Counted from the stretch's first letter, positions 16,914-26,295 are shown. The stretch is DNA of 64,000 nucleotides from Lentilactobacillus otakiensis DSM 19908 = JCM 15040 (GCF_001434145.1 NZ_AZED01000013.1:249630-313629); one strand, 5' to 3'. Numbers and translations are program-made. Notes: generated by a model from the letters alone, not told the origin.

Positions 16914-17921
16914 ATGTTGAAAAAGAGAATTGAATGGATTGATATTGCCAAGGCTTACGGCATCATTGCAGTGGTGTTTGGTCACGCGATGGTCAGCAGC
17001 AATACAACCAATATTATCTACTGGTGGCACATGCCACTATTCTTCATTATTGGCGGCTTCTTCTTAAAGCCAATTGATGCAGCTAAACTTGAACATTGGA
17101 AAAAGTTCTTTAATAAACGAATTTACCGGGATCTGTTGATTTATTTCAGCGCTGGAATCGGCTTGATTCTTCTATATAGTATCCTATATAACAAAGATTG
17201 GAATTACTTGATTAACCACTTATCGAGACTGCTCGTTGGTGGGCGGACGTTGAACCTCTATACATCAACGTTTTGGTTCGTAAACGTCTACTTACTTTCA
17301 ATCACAGCAGTGACCTTGTTAATTTCCACAGTGAAGTCTCGTACCATCCAGCTGATCATTGTTGGTGCCGGATTATTCCTATCGACTTGTTACGATAAAA
17401 TCGACTGGATGAATTTGTACAACTATCAGACCATGCCGTGGAATTTAGACATCGTATTGATTGCCGGATTCTTCACCTATATCGGCTATCTGTTCTTCCA
17501 TACCAATTGGAAATGGATTGAAAAACCGCTTCCGATCGCCTTACTGGTCGCGACATCATTAGGAATCATCGGGTTGTACCTGAATCATCAATTCAATTTT
17601 GAGTTTTCGATGAAGTCTCATTTGATTCAGTCATCGGAACCCAAAGTCTTGATGATTGCGACAATTCCACTGATTTTCTCGTTTGGCGTCATGGGCATTT
17701 CGTCTCTGACCAGCAAGCTGCCAATTGGCCTGTTTCTTTCAACAATTGGTAAACACACGATGATCATTATGTATCTTCACGGCGCTCTGCTGGACATAGC
17801 AGAACAAGCCGGAATTGAGGATGTGGGTGTCAAGGTGATGATTGCATTGGTCATTCCGATGCTGCTAACACTACTGAAGCAGCCAATTGTCCGGCGCAAC
17901 AGTATTTATCTACAAAGCTAA
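16914..17921 (+). CDS. Acyltransferase family 3 membrane protein
   Basis: A 335-residue integral membrane acyltransferase (Acyl_transf_3, OafA-like) with about ten hydrophobic segments. The N-terminal signature is RIEWIDIAKAYGIIAVVFGHAM, containing the conserved DIAK and GH with the catalytic His, followed by WWHMPLFFIIGGFF. Relatives O-acetylate surface sugars or peptidoglycan. There is no fused SGNH domain. The gene stands alone and ends in a strong terminator. The acceptor is unknown. Confidence 0.85.
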   Translation: MLKKRIEWIDIAKAYGIIAVVFGHAMVSSNTTNIIYWWHMPLFFIIGGFFLKPIDAAKLEHWKKFFNKRIYRDLLIYFSAGIGLILLYSILYNKDWNYLINHLSRLLVGGRTLNLYTSTFWFVNVYLLSITAVTLLISTVKSRTIQLIIVGAGLFLSTCYDKIDWMNLYNYQTMPWNLDIVLIAGFFTYIGYLFFHTNWKWIEKPLPIALLVATSLGIIGLYLNHQFNFEFSMKSHLIQSSEPKVLMIATIPLIFSFGVMGISSLTSKLPIGLFLSTIGKHTMIIMYLHGALLDIAEQAGIEDVGVKVMIALVIPMLLTLLKQPIVRRNSIYLQS

Positions 17922-17935
17922 ATTGATGACAAATT

Positions 17936-17983
17936 AAAAAGAGGATTGGCAACAAAACATGGGTTTTGTTGCCAATTCTCTTT
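17936..17983. terminator. Strong terminator between the acyltransferase and GNAT genes
   Basis: TTGGCAACAAAAC pairs with GTTTTGTTGCCAA around ATGG, extended by AAGAG/CTCTT. A and T runs flank it, so it can serve both convergent genes. Confidence 0.92.
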
Positions 17984-17994
17984 GGTTTAACCGA

Positions 17995-18483
17995 TTATTT
18001 GAAATCTAATTCTAAATACTCCGCCCCATCCAACGGATTGAAGCGATACGGATCAATACTTTTAAATCCTGCTGCGTGGTAAATCTTTAAGGCACCCTTC
18101 ATTGTTTTTAAGGTGTCCAAGCGAATTGCTCGATAGCCAAGACTTTTTGCGCTCGCCAAAATTCTGGCAACCAGTTCCTGGCCAATCCCTAATTTGCGGA
18201 AATCATCCCTGACATACAACCGTTTCATTTCAGCGATGCCTGGTTCAAATTGATGAACTGCAACCGCCCCAGCCAACCGACCGTCAGCATAAGCCAAGAT
18301 GAGATCACCCTTAGGCTTGTTGTAACGGGTAGCCAGATCATTCAGTTCATCTGAGAAATCTTGAAAGCTGAGATCAAAGCCTAATGACTTGGAGTATTCA
18401 AGAAAGATTTTTTTAGCGGCTGCAAAATCTGCAGGAGAATTTGCGTGTTTGTATTCAAGTTGTGCCTGCTTTGCTTGTTCCAT
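17995..18483 (-). CDS. GNAT family N-acetyltransferase
   Basis: A 162-residue acetyl-CoA-dependent acetyltransferase. The acetyl-CoA binding region is visible as MKRLYVRDDFRKLGIGQELVARIL (motif A, R-x-x-G-x-G). It is followed by GYRAIRLDTLKTMKGALKIYHAAGFKSIDPYRFNPLDGAEYLELD, as in the MarR/acetyltransferase-type GNATs that acetylate small molecules. The ATG at 18483 has AGGAGGG 8 nt upstream. The substrate is unknown. Confidence 0.88.
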   Translation of the reverse strand: MEQAKQAQLEYKHANSPADFAAAKKIFLEYSKSLGFDLSFQDFSDELNDLATRYNKPKGDLILAYADGRLAGAVAVHQFEPGIAEMKRLYVRDDFRKLGIGQELVARILASAKSLGYRAIRLDTLKTMKGALKIYHAAGFKSIDPYRFNPLDGAEYLELDFK

Positions 18484-18528
18484 CTAACCATCCCTCCTGA
18501 CAATTAGGAGTAGTCTACAAAATTTTAC

Positions 18529-19887
18529 TTATTTATGCAAACGTCGTTGATGAAGTAACCGTTGCTTCTCTTCTTCAGCAGCTTTATCAGCTAATTTCTG
18601 TTCATGCTCACGCTCGCTGGCAGCCTTTTGTGGCAAAACCAGATTCAGGACAATGCCGATGATGGTGGCAAATGCTAAACCAGTAAACTGGAACTGCCCA
18701 ATTTGCAGGTACGCATTACCAACACCAATCACCATAACGGTTGAGGCAATCATTAAGTTACGTTTTGAATTCATATCGATTTTATTTTCAACCATGACCT
18801 GAATCCCGGCAGTGGCAATCGTTCCAAATAGTAAGAAACTAATTCCACCAATAACCGGCATTGGCATCTGCATGATCAACACGTTTAATTTATTGACGAA
18901 GGCAAACAGGATGGCAAACATTGCTGCACCCATTAACACGTAAACACTGTGAATCTTGGTAATGGCCATAACCCCGATGTTTTCACCATAACTGGTCATC
19001 GCAGGCGCACCAACTAATCCGGCAAACAATGAAGCGGCACCATCACCAGCCAAAGTTCTGTTTAAGCCAGGATCCTTGAAGAAATCTCGACCGGTCAATT
19101 CATCCAGTACCATGATATGACCCATGTGCTCAGTCATGGTAACGAAGGCAATTGGCGTGATCGCTAAAATTGCTGCCCAGTTGATTTGGAATTTGTAATC
19201 AATTCCTGGGATATCAAATGCGGGAATTTTGAACCATGGTGCACTGGCAATCGCATTGATGTCAACGATTCCGCAGAATACTGAAATGACATAACCACAG
19301 ACAATGGCTAATAAGACTGGAATCAGACCAATGAAGCCTTTAAATAACATGTTAAAAATAATAGCTAAGAATAATGTCGCCAAAGCAATGACGAAGTAGA
19401 GCAGACTGTACTTACCATTTTTCATCATGGCATCTTGAGCCGCACTACCAGCAAGTGAAAGTCCAATAACCATCACAATTGGGCCAACCACGATGGGCGG
19501 TAAAATGTGATCCACCCAATCAGAACCGATTGCCCAAATAATTGCGGCAACGATCATGTACACAATCCCGACACCGATAACCCCTTGGGCAATCCCAGGA
19601 TAACCAGTCGTTTTCATCAGCGCCAGCATTGGCGTAATGAAGGCAAAACTAGATCCCATGTATGCGGGAATCTTGCGTTGGGTAATCATAATATGTAGCA
19701 ATGTACCAACACCGGAAGCAAACAACGCGATGCTTGGGCTTAAACCAACTAATAATGGAACAATAACTGTGGAACCAAACATTGAAAACATATGTTGCAG
19801 TGATAATCCGACCCATGGAAGAAATTTGGGCATGTCGTGAATATCGAGAATCGCACGATCATCATGAAATTCATTCTTATCTGCCAT
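18529..19887 (-). CDS. pyrP: Uracil permease (NCS2 nucleobase:cation symporter)
   Basis: A 452-residue membrane transporter of the UraA/PyrP branch of NCS2, with about 12-14 membrane segments. Typical blocks are LSLQHMFSMFGSTVIVPLLVGLSPSIALFASGVGTLLHIM, AYMGSSFAFITP and the transport motif region FVTMTEHMGHIMVLDELTGRDF. Its mRNA leader holds a PyrR binding site and a terminator, which fits uracil uptake under pyrimidine control. The charged C-terminal tail is probably cytoplasmic. Confidence 0.92.
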   Translation of the reverse strand: MADKNEFHDDRAILDIHDMPKFLPWVGLSLQHMFSMFGSTVIVPLLVGLSPSIALFASGVGTLLHIMITQRKIPAYMGSSFAFITPMLALMKTTGYPGIAQGVIGVGIVYMIVAAIIWAIGSDWVDHILPPIVVGPIVMVIGLSLAGSAAQDAMMKNGKYSLLYFVIALATLFLAIIFNMLFKGFIGLIPVLLAIVCGYVISVFCGIVDINAIASAPWFKIPAFDIPGIDYKFQINWAAILAITPIAFVTMTEHMGHIMVLDELTGRDFFKDPGLNRTLAGDGAASLFAGLVGAPAMTSYGENIGVMAITKIHSVYVLMGAAMFAILFAFVNKLNVLIMQMPMPVIGGISFLLFGTIATAGIQVMVENKIDMNSKRNLMIASTVMVIGVGNAYLQIGQFQFTGLAFATIIGIVLNLVLPQKAASEREHEQKLADKAAEEEKQRLLHQRRLHK

Positions 19888-19943
19888 AAATATTTGCCAC
19901 CCTCAAAAGTATTTGAACCTTTCAAGCTCTGGCGATAGACACA

Positions 19944-20036
19944 AAAAAAGCATCCACCCGTGTTAAGTAAGGCAGACACCAATTCGAGCAGATACTCGTT
20001 CAATATCGTCCTCTTACCAGCCTCACGGGACCAGAG
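19944..20036 (-). promoter_or_regulatory. PyrR-dependent attenuator of the uracil permease gene
   Basis: On the minus strand the leader contains GGTCCCGTGAGGCTGGTAAG (within 20011-20036), matching the PyrR-binding anti-antiterminator loop of pyr leaders. Downstream, GTGTCTGCCT and GGGTGGATGC pair (several wobbles) and are followed by T7 (around 19944-19985), forming the terminator. High UMP bound to PyrR would favour termination. Confidence 0.85.
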
Positions 20037-20059
20037 TTAAAGATTCATTCGTTGTTATA

Positions 20060-20087
20060 ATTATAGTATACCGTTAGAGCTTGTCAA
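20060..20087 (-). promoter_or_regulatory. Consensus promoter of the uracil permease leader
   Basis: Perfect -35 TTGACA (20082-20087) and -10 TATAAT (20060-20065) on the minus strand, with 16 nt between them. The -35 lies just before the 3' end of the ElaA-like gene. Confidence 0.85.
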
Positions 20088-20088
20088 T

Positions 20089-20544
20089 CTAATCTTTGAC
20101 CGCCATCTCCATATCAATGTGGGGAATGCCATCCTCAAGATAAACGTCACTCACATTTTTGAAGCCAAATGATTGGTAGAAACTGTTCAAATATTCTTGA
20201 CCAGCCAGTACAATCTTAGTGGTATCGGGCATGAGTTGTGGAATCTGATCAAGAGCTGTCTGAACCAGCTGACGACCCTTACCGCCATGGCGATCATCCG
20301 GATTGACGACCACCCGACCAATCCTTGCTACAGTTGAATTGTCTTCAGGAATGATCCGAGCATAGGCAGTTAAGTGGTGAGTGCTATCGGTAAACATCAG
20401 GTGATAGGCGGTTAGGTCGTCATCATCAACTTCTTGGTAATAACATTTTTGTTCCACCACAAAAACTGCGACTCGTAATTTATAAATTTCAAACAGCTCT
20501 TTAGTGGTTAATTCAGAAAATTGTTTTACTTCAAATTTAGTCAT
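20089..20544 (-). CDS. ElaA-like GNAT acetyltransferase
   Basis: A 151-residue GNAT protein of the ElaA family. The family's N-terminal signature is clear (FSELTTKELFEIYKLRVAVFVVEQKCYYQEVDDDD), followed by the CoA-binding RIGRVVVNPDDRHGGKGRQLV. The start at 20544 is preferred over an ATG three codons earlier because AAAGGATGG is then correctly spaced. The physiological substrate is not known. Confidence 0.87.
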   Translation of the reverse strand: MTKFEVKQFSELTTKELFEIYKLRVAVFVVEQKCYYQEVDDDDLTAYHLMFTDSTHHLTAYARIIPEDNSTVARIGRVVVNPDDRHGGKGRQLVQTALDQIPQLMPDTTKIVLAGQEYLNSFYQSFGFKNVSDVYLEDGIPHIDMEMAVKD

Positions 20545-20647
20545 ATTTGCCATCCTTTAGGGTTTAAAAATACAAGTTTTTCGCTATCTGTTATAATATA
20601 TTCAACTAGATCAACATGCAATAAGAGAATCTAAATGAGGTATTAAT

Positions 20648-21262
20648 TTGAATAGGCATGACGATGAACCACAATATAAAAAATATGACTTCAATTCTGA
20701 AGAAAACAGGCGCCGACAACGGCGGAAACAGTACAGTGGGTGGTGGTTTGCCCTACTGATTTTAGTTGTCGGAATTGTGCTCGCTCTTTCAATCAACTGG
20801 TTTGTGACTTCAGGCAACAACAAGCAAAGCAGTTCAACCAATTCAATCAGCAAGACAATCAAGAAATCCGAAAAAGAATTCACTGGGAATTCCAAGAAAG
20901 GGTCATTGACCAATCAAGTTGAGAAGAACCGAGTCAACGCGTTCAGCAGCAAATTGAAAGCCGCCCAGGAAAGTGGCTTGAACCCTAAAGAGCGCCAGCA
21001 ATTTCAGCAAACGATCAATGAAGAACAAAACGAGACTGTCAAATCACAGGAACAGAATTTGTTGAATGGCGTGAAGAGTGACAAACCAGCCAGGGCTCAA
21101 AAGACACCGGATCAATTTTCAAGTACGCATACTTTCGCCTCAGTCCAAGACGCCAAGAATTGGGCTAACGCCACTAAGCAGCAATGGCTGAAAGCGGGTT
21201 ACGTTAACTACACCATCACGTCTAATGGGCAAGGTTACTACGTGCTACGATTTATTAAATAA
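20648..21262 (+). CDS. Single-pass membrane protein of unknown function
   Basis: A 204-residue protein: a charged N-terminal cytoplasmic segment (about 35 residues, Arg-rich RRRQRRKQ), one membrane helix (FALLILVVGIVLALSINWFV), then a Ser/Lys/Gln-rich outside region and a small C-terminal domain (TFASVQDAKNWANATKQQ to YYVLRFIK). The start is TTG at 20648, with GAGG 7 nt upstream. I do not recognise a named family. Its layout resembles exported envelope proteins of lactobacilli. Confidence 0.7.
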   Translation: MNRHDDEPQYKKYDFNSEENRRRQRRKQYSGWWFALLILVVGIVLALSINWFVTSGNNKQSSSTNSISKTIKKSEKEFTGNSKKGSLTNQVEKNRVNAFSSKLKAAQESGLNPKERQQFQQTINEEQNETVKSQEQNLLNGVKSDKPARAQKTPDQFSSTHTFASVQDAKNWANATKQQWLKAGYVNYTITSNGQGYYVLRFIK

Positions 21263-21326
21263 TCGAATTCATATTATTTTATTCTGGTAATAAAAGACAT
21301 ATCATTGAAAGTGAGGAGGGATGAAT

Positions 21327-21836
21327 ATGGACATTCAAGTACCATTAACAAAGGGACTTTTAGCTGATAAATATAGCAAGTACGCTGGCAAAGCCAACAC
21401 GCTTGGCGGCGAACCAATTGTTTCTTTTCCAATTAAAATTCACGATGTTCCAAAAGACGCAGCTTCATTAGCATTAACTGTATTGGATTGGGATGCGGTT
21501 CCTGTCAGTGGTTTCCCATGGATTCACTGGATTGCCGCCAACATTTCACCTGATATTACAGAAATTCCTGAAGACAATAGTCAAAAATTAAAGATCCCAA
21601 TGATTCAGGGCCGTAACAGCACGGCAGGTGGCCTGGTTGGCAACACTGATCCAGTCACTGCTTGGCATTATAATGGTCCTAATCCACCTGATAAGGTTCA
21701 TAATTATCACCTTTCAGTGTTTGCACTGGATACCAAGTTACCACTGAAAGATGGCTTCTGGTTAAATGAACTGCAGGATGCAATGCGTGGCCATATTCTT
21801 GCAACCGCTGAATTTGTGATTCCTAGTAAGCCTTAA
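21327..21836 (+). CDS. YbhB/YbcL family Raf kinase inhibitor-like protein (PEBP)
   Basis: A 169-residue cytoplasmic protein of the phosphatidylethanolamine-binding family. Core motifs are TVLDWDAVPVSGFPWIHWIAANI (ligand pocket, DPDAP-like region with H) and YNGPNPPDKVHNYHLSVFALD (GPxPP-x-H-Y). The ATG at 21327 is 6 nt after GAGGAGGG; the ATG at 21321 touches it. The role in bacteria is unclear. Confidence 0.88.
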   Translation: MDIQVPLTKGLLADKYSKYAGKANTLGGEPIVSFPIKIHDVPKDAASLALTVLDWDAVPVSGFPWIHWIAANISPDITEIPEDNSQKLKIPMIQGRNSTAGGLVGNTDPVTAWHYNGPNPPDKVHNYHLSVFALDTKLPLKDGFWLNELQDAMRGHILATAEFVIPSKP

Positions 21837-21930
21837 TTTTCTGAAAACGATTTTGTTTCCAGTTTTAGCGTTATTAGACATAATAATTAGTGATATAATG
21901 AACTTAAATTAATTTGTGGGAGGTTTCTTC

Positions 21931-22416
21931 ATGGAATCCAATTATAAAACCATTTTAGTGCCAGTCGATGGCTCTAACCAATCAGAAGATGCATTGGCTA
22001 AAGGTGCACAATTTGCAAAAAATAACGGTGCTCATCTCGACGTGCTTCATGTTTTGAGCACGCAACAATACGGTTACAATTACGGTGGAATGGTCGATGG
22101 GGATGTTATCAACAACCTCGTTGAAGATACCACTGACTACCTGAATAAATTAGTCGATAAGATTAAAAAGGAATCTGGACTTGATGATATTTCAATCCAT
22201 ATTCGTTTCGGCAATCCAAAGACTGTTATTTCAATGGAATTCCCAAGAGACCACAAATCTGATTTAATCATTATTGGTGCCACTGGTATGAGTCGTCTCC
22301 AACGGGTGCTTGAAGGATCTGTCTCTTCATTCGTTGATCGAAACGCCAAGTGTGATGTCATGGTTATTCGTACTAATACAGAGAACAAACCTTATGTACC
22401 ATTTCCAAAAGACTAA
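21931..22416 (+). CDS. Universal stress protein UspA family
   Basis: A 161-residue nucleotide-binding stress protein. N-terminal KTILVPVDGSNQSEDAL and the ATP-binding GATGMSRLQRVLEGSVSSFV (G-x2-G-x9-G-S) are both present. The ATG at 21931 has GGGAGG upstream. It is probably monocistronic. Confidence 0.9.
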   Translation: MESNYKTILVPVDGSNQSEDALAKGAQFAKNNGAHLDVLHVLSTQQYGYNYGGMVDGDVINNLVEDTTDYLNKLVDKIKKESGLDDISIHIRFGNPKTVISMEFPRDHKSDLIIIGATGMSRLQRVLEGSVSSFVDRNAKCDVMVIRTNTENKPYVPFPKD

Positions 22417-22423
22417 ATTGATT

Positions 22424-22450
22424 GAAGCATTCAGAAATGAATGCTTTTTT
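22424..22450 (+). terminator. Terminator after uspA-like gene
   Basis: AAGCATTC pairs with GAATGCTT around AGAAAT, followed by a T run. Confidence 0.85.
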
Positions 22451-22472
22451 TGTACTCAAAAGTGCCCTTTCA

Positions 22473-22526
22473 TTGACGTTGGCAACCAACAAGGTATGAT
22501 TAAATTAGTATATGTAAGCGCTGTAT
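22473..22526 (+). promoter_or_regulatory. Promoter and cre-like site of the CoA-disulfide reductase-like gene
   Basis: -35 TTGACG (22473-22478), 16-nt spacer, -10 TATGAT (22495-22500). A cre-like TGTAAGCGCTGTAT (22513-22526, 12 of 14) lies just downstream of the transcription start. Confidence 0.5.
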
Positions 22527-22545
22527 TCCGAGAGGAGAATCAACT

Positions 22546-24159
22546 ATGAAAGTACTTGTTATTGGTGGGATTGCCGGTGGCCCTTCTTTTGCAACCAGGC
22601 TCCGTCGAATCAATGAAGATGCTGAAATTATCATCTTTGAACGTGGTGCCGCAATTTCTGTTGCCAGCTGTGCGCTACCTTACTATCTTGGCGGCCTGAT
22701 CAAGGATCGGTCAGCTGTCATTGAACGAACCCCTGAAATATTGAAGCAAAAGAATAATATAGATGTACGATTATTCAATGAAGTCACAAGAATCAATCCA
22801 AACGATAAAAATGTTGAGGTTAAAAATCTCCAGACCGGAGAAACTTACACTGAGAGTTACGATAAGTTGATTATCGCGACAGGTGCAAGCCCAACGGTCC
22901 CTGAAATTGCGGGAATTCATGATGCCGATAATGCATTTGTATTGCGCGCAGTCACAGATGCCGATAAGATTAAATCATTTATCGAAGAAAAGCATCCTAA
23001 GAACGTGACTGTCCTTGGGGCAGGCTCAATTGGGATTGAGGTGTCGGAAGCATTTGTTGACAACAACATGGACGTAACTATTGTTGAACAGTCTGGACAT
23101 GTTGCGTCCCCATTTGATCCCGAAATCACCGACATTGTCGCAGATGAGCTTAAAAAACAAGGCGTTCATGTGATCCTGAATGAAAGTGTCCAGCAAATTA
23201 AAGATCATGGACACACCTTAGTATTGGATGACGGGTCAATCCATCGAACTGATATGCTTTTCTTGGGAACTGGCGTTAAACCAAATAGTGGGATTGCGGC
23301 TGCTGCCGGAATTAAGCTTTCTGATGATAATCACGTAATTGTGGGCAATCACCTTCAAACCAATCTTCCAGATATTTATTCAATTGGTGATGTGATTGAG
23401 ACGACCAGTTTGATAACAGGAAAACCAATTCCAAGCTTGCTTTCAAGCGCTGCAAATCGACAAGGTCACTTGCTGGCAGACATGTTGAACGGCAGTCCGT
23501 TGGAATATAAGGGCTTCATTAGTGCCGGTGTTTCAAAATTCTTTGATTTAACTGCCAGTTTTGTCGGCTTCACAGAACAAACGTTGCAGCAACTTGGCAT
23601 TACGAACTATCGAACAGTCTTCATCACGCCATTTGATCGCGCATACTTCTACCCAAATGCCGACCGGGTAAATTTCAAATTGATTTATGAAGATAAAACC
23701 GGGAAAATTCTGGGTGGTCAAGCTGTTGGCCGTAACGGAATCGATAAGCGAATTGCTGAATTGTCCGTTGCAATCACCGGCAATCTAACCGCCTTTGATT
23801 TGCCATCACTGGAAATTCCATACTCACCACCATACTCATCAACTCGTGATGTGCTCAATATCGCCGGATATGTTGCGATTAACCAACTTACCAACAAATC
23901 CGCTACAATCAAAGTTGACGACATTTCTGCAGACGATTTAAAGACTGCTGTATTTCTAGATATCAGAGAAGCTGGTAAGCCTGCAACCGGCTCAATCAAG
24001 CCGACTTTGAACATTCCGCTATCAGAGCTTCGAGATCGAATCGATGAGGTTCCGAAAGACAAGAAAGTTTACATTACTTTCCGTAAAGGCCTTGGCCCAT
24101 ATAATGCGAGTCGTGTTCTCGCCGGAAAAGGAATCAACGCAACTATGATTGAAGAATAA
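22546..24159 (+). CDS. CoA-disulfide reductase/NADH oxidase-like flavoprotein with degenerate rhodanese domain
   Basis: A 537-residue FAD enzyme. FAD binding is VIGGIAGGPSFATRLRR at the N-terminus; the single redox Cys42 lies in SVASCALPYYLGG, as in CoA-disulfide reductases and peroxide-forming NADH oxidases. NAD(P)H binding is TVLGAGSIGIEVSEAF (near 165), and the second FAD motif DIYSIGDV (near 280). A C-terminal rhodanese-like domain follows (LDIREAGKPATGSI), but where active rhodaneses have a Cys-containing loop this one reads TFRKGLGPYNA, so sulfurtransfer is probably lost. The substrate is uncertain: CoA disulfide, polysulfide or oxygen. Confidence 0.88.
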   Translation: MKVLVIGGIAGGPSFATRLRRINEDAEIIIFERGAAISVASCALPYYLGGLIKDRSAVIERTPEILKQKNNIDVRLFNEVTRINPNDKNVEVKNLQTGETYTESYDKLIIATGASPTVPEIAGIHDADNAFVLRAVTDADKIKSFIEEKHPKNVTVLGAGSIGIEVSEAFVDNNMDVTIVEQSGHVASPFDPEITDIVADELKKQGVHVILNESVQQIKDHGHTLVLDDGSIHRTDMLFLGTGVKPNSGIAAAAGIKLSDDNHVIVGNHLQTNLPDIYSIGDVIETTSLITGKPIPSLLSSAANRQGHLLADMLNGSPLEYKGFISAGVSKFFDLTASFVGFTEQTLQQLGITNYRTVFITPFDRAYFYPNADRVNFKLIYEDKTGKILGGQAVGRNGIDKRIAELSVAITGNLTAFDLPSLEIPYSPPYSSTRDVLNIAGYVAINQLTNKSATIKVDDISADDLKTAVFLDIREAGKPATGSIKPTLNIPLSELRDRIDEVPKDKKVYITFRKGLGPYNASRVLAGKGINATMIEE

Positions 24160-24165
24160 TTGATA

Positions 24166-24212
24166 TTTTAAAGGAGATTTTTTGGACAAAATGTTCATTT
24201 GGTCCCCTTTTT
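24166..24212 (+). terminator. Terminator after the CoA-disulfide reductase-like gene
   Basis: GGAC-AAAAT pairs with ATTT-GGTCC around GTTC, extended by AAAGG and CCTTT, followed by T residues. Confidence 0.7.
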
Positions 24213-24259
24213 CTTGAACATCAAAGTATAATATAGATTGAAGACGGGAGTGTGATGAC

Positions 24260-24826
24260 ATGCCACGTAAATTAAGACCAAATGCAGCTGTTAAAAAGGT
24301 ACTGAAGATTTATCAACATAATTTTATGAAAAATCAATTTACGGTACCACAAAATGATGCACTACAGCTGATATTTAACTTAGGATACACGGTTAGTCCA
24401 GACGTAAACGAAAGTTCATATGGCTACGTCAAAGTGGTGAATATGGATACGGGGAAATCACTTGTTTTAACAAGTTTGAGTGGCAACAAGGCTTTATTAG
24501 ATGGCGGCACAACGGTAATTTCTGAGCCGGATTTGGATCTAGATACTTTTGATTATGTCGATTATTTAAATTCCAAGGGTGATAATCCTGATTACTTGTC
24601 GCCATCCGTTGCCAACCTAAAGATGCTTCGAAATCGTTTGAATCAGTTGAACGCAGACTTTGATAAATTGAAGAAATTGCGAAATGATTACCAAGATCAT
24701 TTAACCAAAATTGATTCTGAATACAATAGGAAGGTCAGTTCCTTCATTGCTATCGTTAATCAAGTTGAACGGATGTCTAACAAGATAACTGAAGAAGATG
24801 AAGAAAGCGACGATTCTTCCAAATAA
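24260..24826 (+). CDS. Conserved hypothetical protein with C-terminal coiled coil
   Basis: A 188-residue cytoplasmic protein with no signal or membrane segment. Residues 1-115 form a basic then mixed globular part (RKLRPNAAVKKVLKIYQHNF). Residues about 118-170 are heptad-like and should form a coiled coil (LKMLRNRLNQLNADFDKLKK). The tail is acidic. I do not recognise a family. GGGAG before the start and a terminator-like hairpin (AAAGTGGGA/TCCTGCTTT) after the stop support a real gene. Confidence 0.7.
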   Translation: MPRKLRPNAAVKKVLKIYQHNFMKNQFTVPQNDALQLIFNLGYTVSPDVNESSYGYVKVVNMDTGKSLVLTSLSGNKALLDGGTTVISEPDLDLDTFDYVDYLNSKGDNPDYLSPSVANLKMLRNRLNQLNADFDKLKKLRNDYQDHLTKIDSEYNRKVSSFIAIVNQVERMSNKITEEDEESDDSSK

Positions 24827-25030
24827 AAGTGGGATTTTTCCTGCTTTTTTATTTTATCACGATGGTATTTATTTTGGTACATATTTTTTATCAAGGATAT
24901 ATTATGACAATACTTTTACCTATTCTTAACTAAATTAACATTATTTTTACCCCTAATTTTCATAATTGCTCTATAAAATTACCGTGTTGCATGAAAAATT
25001 GCAAACATATTTTTTGGAGGGACATATTTC

Positions 25031-26242
25031 ATGAAAATTTCGAGAATCGCACTCGCATCACTTATTTCATTTGGTGTACTTGGGGGAGCAAGCTTAAACG
25101 CCTCTGCCAGTCATCATAGTCATTACCAAAGAATTCTTTGGAACAAAACAATGTCACATCACAAAGTCGCATTAAAAAACGGCAAGGGCATTATTTGGAA
25201 CAAACCATATAAGACGGCCAAAAATGCGAAGATTAAGTATCGTATTTCCCATAAAAAGGGATTGGTATTAACTACTATTCGCCATATGAAGGTTAAAGGC
25301 GGTAGTATTTATTACTTTGTTAAAGCAGGCAAGGTTACTGGATGGATCAATAAGAAGAGCGTGAAGTTAATTAACAACAACGTTGGAGTAAGTTCAACAA
25401 TTGTTCCTACTTCAATTCCATCTACTCCTGCTTCAACTTCAAATGCATCATCAAAAACGACCAATACGGGGAACAACGGCAATAATGTAACCAAGAGTGT
25501 TCCAAGTTCATCCAACACTTCCTCAAATGCTCCAGTTCAACCCAATATTCCTTCAACTCATAGTGAATCAGATTTAAAGGACTCAGTCAAAGCAGTGACA
25601 AAAGTTAATTCAATTGTCTACTCTGACATCTGGCATGGTGCCAATCCTGCAAAAGATAAGAAGCTCAAATCACTTGAAACCTTGGCAAAGGGTGCAACTG
25701 TAGAAGTTCTAGGTTCTTTCAAAGTCAAACATGGTACGGCATTGAAGATAAGAACAGCACATGGGACAATTGGTTACATCAAATCAAACGAACTCGCATT
25801 CGACAAAAATGAGGCCTCATCAAACAGCCAAAATAAAACATCAGATGACCACTCTCAAACAAATACACCAAAATCGTCAACCACTCCTACCACACCAACT
25901 GCGCCAACTAAGCCCGCTACACCAACACCAACTACACCTACTACACCGACTACACCAGCTGCAGAGGATACAGACAATAAAACATCCACAACAGACATTA
26001 CAAAGCTCCCAATACCAGCTCACTCGGATGAAGCAACTCTAAACGCCAATAATTTAACTCTTTATGCAAATAGTTGGAAAAATGGCAAACAACCAGCAAG
26101 CGACGCTTCAAATGGAATCTTCAATAAGGGAACAAAAGTGATCGCCTTAGAAAATGACAAAACAAGTGCTGTTGTACATGTGATTACTGAAACAGGCGCA
26201 ACAGGTTATATCAGCAGAGACTATCTTACATTTAACAAATAA
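25031..26242 (+). CDS. Secreted protein with SH3/GW-like modules and Thr/Pro linker
   Basis: A 403-residue exported protein. Signal peptide: MKISRIALASLISFGVLGG, cleavage near NASA. The first module (about 35-115) ends with AGKVTGWINKKSV. A Ser/Thr/Asn linker follows, then a second module (about 190-260, ending AHGTIGYIKSNEL), a Thr-Pro repeat linker (about 285-320), and a third module ending GATGYISRDYL. There is no LPXTG, so non-covalent wall binding through the modules is likely (inferred). A TTGGAGGG ribosome site precedes the ATG. It is flanked by its own terminator. Confidence 0.82.
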   Translation: MKISRIALASLISFGVLGGASLNASASHHSHYQRILWNKTMSHHKVALKNGKGIIWNKPYKTAKNAKIKYRISHKKGLVLTTIRHMKVKGGSIYYFVKAGKVTGWINKKSVKLINNNVGVSSTIVPTSIPSTPASTSNASSKTTNTGNNGNNVTKSVPSSSNTSSNAPVQPNIPSTHSESDLKDSVKAVTKVNSIVYSDIWHGANPAKDKKLKSLETLAKGATVEVLGSFKVKHGTALKIRTAHGTIGYIKSNELAFDKNEASSNSQNKTSDDHSQTNTPKSSTTPTTPTAPTKPATPTPTTPTTPTTPAAEDTDNKTSTTDITKLPIPAHSDEATLNANNLTLYANSWKNGKQPASDASNGIFNKGTKVIALENDKTSAVVHVITETGATGYISRDYLTFNK

Positions 26243-26261
26243 TTTTATTCATTATTAGGAC

Positions 26262-26295
26262 TGCAAAAAAGAAGGTGTTTACCTTCTTTTTTTGC
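26262..26295 (+). terminator. Terminator after the SH3-like secreted protein gene
   Basis: GCAAAAAAGAAGGT pairs with ACCTTCTTTTTTTGC around GTTT. Confidence 0.9.
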
